Source of the DNA: Alistipes sp.
GTDB taxonomy: Bacteria > Bacteroidota > Bacteroidia > Bacteroidales > Rikenellaceae
DNA length: 35,061 nt
Assembly: GCA_017631255.1 (NCBI GenBank)
Contig: JAGBTP010000002.1
Coordinates: 1-35,061 of the forward strand
Direction of reading: 5' to 3'
Positions 32,879 through 35,061 of this stretch are shown here, one piece after another. The notes under the pieces were generated by a model, which was not told the DNA's origin, made no database searches, and worked only from the letters and a program-made list of their open reading frames with translations. Each line of letters begins with the position of its first letter. Within the stretch, counting starts at the first letter, position 1. The position numbers were made by a program, and so were the translations under genes.

Positions 32879-35061
32879 TTATACCTCACCCTCGACCTCC
32901 TCGCCGTCCTCCCAGCCACCGACACCGGTACCGATGCCATTGTTTGGAATCTTAACCTTCGCCGTTGCGGTATAGCTCTCGCCAGCAACGAAGTTCACGC
33001 CCTCGGCAAAAGTTACGGTCTGCTCGCCGCCATAGAAGCCCGCAATGGTGATGCTATAACCCTGCGCAAGCTCAACGGCAGGCACAGCGATCCAGAACTC
33101 CGTTGCCTCAGCGCTCGATGCACCGAGGGTCACCTCCTTGCGGCAGCTGAGCTTGATACCCGCAGCTGCGCCCGTCATCTGGCACTTATGCGCACCGCCG
33201 ACCATAGGCACGATAGTCGCAGCACCCGACAGCGCCTCGCCACCAGCACCATTCACGGTAACAGACTTGATAGTCTCGTTATCGCCCCAGAGGCGTACAC
33301 ACAAGTATGCGCACACGGGACTAAACTCGAAGTGAGTGGTATGCAAATCGGGGGTCACAGCCACCTGAACATCGCTTGTCTTGGCAATGCCGTCAGCCGA
33401 GTAAGTCTGCTCCGCCGCAAGTGTGATACCCAGCTTACCCGTAGCGTTGAGTGTCGCCGACGACGAGTATGGATAGAGGGCATAGTGCGCCGTCATCGCC
33501 GTAGCAGCACCCTTAGCCGTAGCAGCAGGCACGAACGACGCGCCGTCGCAAACAAACTTCTGGTTACGGTCGTTACCCGCAAATACCGCAATATTATCAC
33601 CCCTCTGCCAGCTACCCGCAGCGGTGAAGGCATTAAACACGCCCTGCGAAATTACGAAGTCGGCCGCCAGAGCGCCGTCGGCCAATACAATCTTGACGGT
33701 TGCCGAACGCACTGCGAGTGAGGTGTTAGGGCTAACATTTAGCTTTGTACTGTACTCGGTCATCGCTGCACGACCCGCCATAGGCGATATCCAGCTCTGC
33801 GCCGCCGCTGGCACCTCTACACGCCAAGACATATTGGTAGCGAACTTAAGCACCACCTCACCACCAAGAGGCGAGATGCTCTGCTCGGCACTATCGACCA
33901 CCTCCAAGCCACTCTGCTCGAAGCCGATACTCTTCATTATCACCCGCTCGCCATTCGACACGAAGATGATAACCTTGCTATACTCATCAATAGCCGCACC
34001 CGTAGTAATCACGATGTTACCACTCTTGCCCGCAGCATCTGCCGCCACAACCTTAGCCCTAATGTCTGCCGACGAGGTCACCTCCACGGTCACACTCTCG
34101 GTCACACTTGTCACAGTATAGCCAATCTGGCGAGTTGTGTTTGGCGACATCACCACAAGGTCACTCTCATCGAACGCGATATCGAGCAGTGCTCCCTTTG
34201 GCAAGGTAATCTCGACACCATCAGCCAAAACAATGTAGACATACTGAGCATCCTGAGTCACGCTCTCGAAGAAGGCATCGCCATCCTCGCCGTCAACGCC
34301 TGGTGCACCCGTAGCACCATCCTTACCATCGTCACCTGTTGCCTTATCAAGTTTGGTCCAGGTAGCACCGTTATCGTATGAGATAAACCAATACTCGTTC
34401 TCGATCTTGAGCTGTGGTGTGATGCCCGTTGCACCGGTAGCACCTGTTGCGCCGTCGATACCAACGGCCTTAATCTTATTGCCAGCCTCGTCCAAGAGCC
34501 ACTCACCGTCCAAAGTCCAATAGTAGATGCCGTCGGTGTGCTGCTTAACGCCAATCTGTGGCGAGTGGCCATCGAGACCGTTCTCACCATTTACTCCATC
34601 CTTACCATTCTCGCCGTGGTAGATAGTCACAGAACCACTCTTTGAGAAGTTAATGGTATAGCCTATCGCCTTACCGTCCTCGTAGATAGGAGTAACAGAA
34701 GTTACATAGTCGTTGTCCTGCAATGCCTCGACGATATCCTGCAACGATGCGATATTGGTATTCATCTCGTTGCAGAGCTTCTGAAGCTCCTCAAATGCAA
34801 ACCAAGTTGGGAGCTTAATCACTGTGCCATCAATCAAAGTAAGCACAACATAATTCTTATCCGAGGTATCGACGCTCTCGAAGAAGGCGTCGCCATCCTC
34901 GCCATCAACGCCTGGGGCACCCGTAGCACCATCCTTACCATCGTCACCCGTAGCCTTGTCAAGCTTGGTCCAGGTAGCACCGTTATCATATGAGATAAAC
35001 CAATACTCGTTCTCGATCTTGAGCTGTGGTGTGATGCCCGTAGCACCGGTAGCACCTGTTG
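32879..35061 (-). CDS. collagen-like / DUF4988 / fimbrillin surface protein, N-terminus beyond the window
   Basis: The reading frame is open through 34847-35061, so the apparent Met at 34846 is internal and at least 727 residues are visible. In order they show a collagen-like Gly-X-Y stretch, then DUF4988-type text (VTSVTPIYEDGKAIGYTINF, IYHGENGKDGVNGENGLDG, then IYYWTLDGEWLLDEAGNKIK). A second collagen-like block follows (GATGATGITPQLKIENEYWF, GDDGKDGATGAPGVDGEDGD). After that come a BACON-type segment (MSWRVEVPAAAQSWISP) and a C-terminal fimbrillin-like domain (SWQRGDNIAVFAGND, TAHYALYPYSSSATL, FEFSPVCAYLCVRLWG). The TPQLKIENEYWF/collagen module occurs twice, 612 bases apart. It is the first visible gene of the second operon and is probably an elongated surface adhesin. 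Confidence 0.75.
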   Translation of the reverse strand, partial: TGATGATGITPQLKIENEYWFISYDNGATWTKLDKATGDDGKDGATGAPGVDGEDGDAFFESVDTSDKNYVVLTLIDGTVIKLPTWFAFEELQKLCNEMNTNIASLQDIVEALQDNDYVTSVTPIYEDGKAIGYTINFSKSGSVTIYHGENGKDGVNGENGLDGHSPQIGVKQHTDGIYYWTLDGEWLLDEAGNKIKAVGIDGATGATGATGITPQLKIENEYWFISYDNGATWTKLDKATGDDGKDGATGAPGVDGEDGDAFFESVTQDAQYVYIVLADGVEITLPKGALLDIAFDESDLVVMSPNTTRQIGYTVTSVTESVTVEVTSSADIRAKVVAADAAGKSGNIVITTGAAIDEYSKVIIFVSNGERVIMKSIGFEQSGLEVVDSAEQSISPLGGEVVLKFATNMSWRVEVPAAAQSWISPMAGRAAMTEYSTKLNVSPNTSLAVRSATVKIVLADGALAADFVISQGVFNAFTAAGSWQRGDNIAVFAGNDRNQKFVCDGASFVPAATAKGAATAMTAHYALYPYSSSATLNATGKLGITLAAEQTYSADGIAKTSDVQVAVTPDLHTTHFEFSPVCAYLCVRLWGDNETIKSVTVNGAGGEALSGAATIVPMVGGAHKCQMTGAAAGIKLSCRKEVTLGASSAEATEFWIAVPAVELAQGYSITIAGFYGGEQTVTFAEGVNFVAGESYTATAKVKIPNNGIGTGVGGWEDGEEVEGEV
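34261..35061. repeat. long near-identical direct repeat, 612-base period, in the collagen-like protein gene
   Basis: The stretch from 34261 to about 34450 matches the stretch from 34873 to the window end closely (CGCTCTCGAAGAAGGC, GCACCCGTAGCACCATCC, CCAATACTCGTTCTCGATC), with scattered substitutions. The period of 612 bases is a multiple of three, so a unit can be gained or lost in frame. Further copies may lie beyond the edge. Confidence 0.8.

Noticed and set aside
31852..33721. Plus-strand ORFs of 288 and 321 codons
   Set aside because: They lie opposite the fimbrillin domain of the M64 gene and the collagen-like gene and run through the CG/CA tract, with Arg/His-rich text and no domain.

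Overview
The window looks like a chromosomal segment of a Bacteroidales bacterium, possibly close to Alistipes/Rikenellaceae (genus is a guess from protein style only). The evidence is the abundance of fimbrillin-like, DUF4493, PCMD, BACON and DUF4988 lipoproteins. Promoters carry the Bacteroidetes -7 element TAnnTTTG, in several cases with a TTG-containing -33 element about 18-20 bases upstream, and recognisable Shine-Dalgarno sites are few. No transposase, integrase, CRISPR array or rRNA was found.

Layout. (1) 1-2500: the 3' end of an S24/repressor-like gene, a 600-base gap with a tiny hydrophobic ORF and inverted repeats, an ECF sigma factor with a four-helix membrane partner, then remnants of two broken divergent genes. 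(2) 2519-3501, minus: a small membrane protein and a HAD phosphatase. (3) 3637-13831, minus: seven tightly packed genes ending at a terminator. They encode a fimbrillin-like lipoprotein, three DUF4493 lipoproteins (one fused to PCMD), an outer-membrane barrel, a lipoprotein barrel with a long Ala/Val/Glu linker, and a second PCMD lipoprotein. This looks like one co-expressed surface apparatus. (4) 14025-16370, minus: a BACON/Fn3-like lipoprotein with its own promoter and terminator. (5) 16487-18134, plus: housekeeping engB and prs. (6) 18315-22266: a surface-glycan group (LicD, GT2, Stealth, LpxL-like acyltransferase). (7) 22497-27733, plus: lnt and folC, a 900-base spacer with a MITE-like palindromic repeat, then metK behind a SAM-II-type riboswitch. 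(8) tRNA-Leu(GAG) at 27876-27959. (9) 28193 to the window end, minus: a second surface operon with a collagen-like/DUF4988/fimbrillin protein (cut by the window edge), a 1210-residue fimbrillin-LRR-BACON-M64 metalloprotease lipoprotein, and a fimbrillin.

How the genes fit together. The two minus-strand operons encode predicted lipidated surface proteins, several with a Cys-Ser-Lys-Asp start like a surface-export signal. Lnt would complete acylation of these lipoproteins. LicD, GT2, Stealth and the acyltransferase would modify surface glycan or lipid A. The most unusual items are the seven-gene PCMD/DUF4493/barrel operon, the fimbrillin-LRR-M64 fusion with an AT-rich LRR insert, the metK riboswitch with an 11-base competing helix, and a Z-DNA-like alternating CG/CA tract between two genes of the second operon. 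All calls come from reading the sequence; no database search was run.
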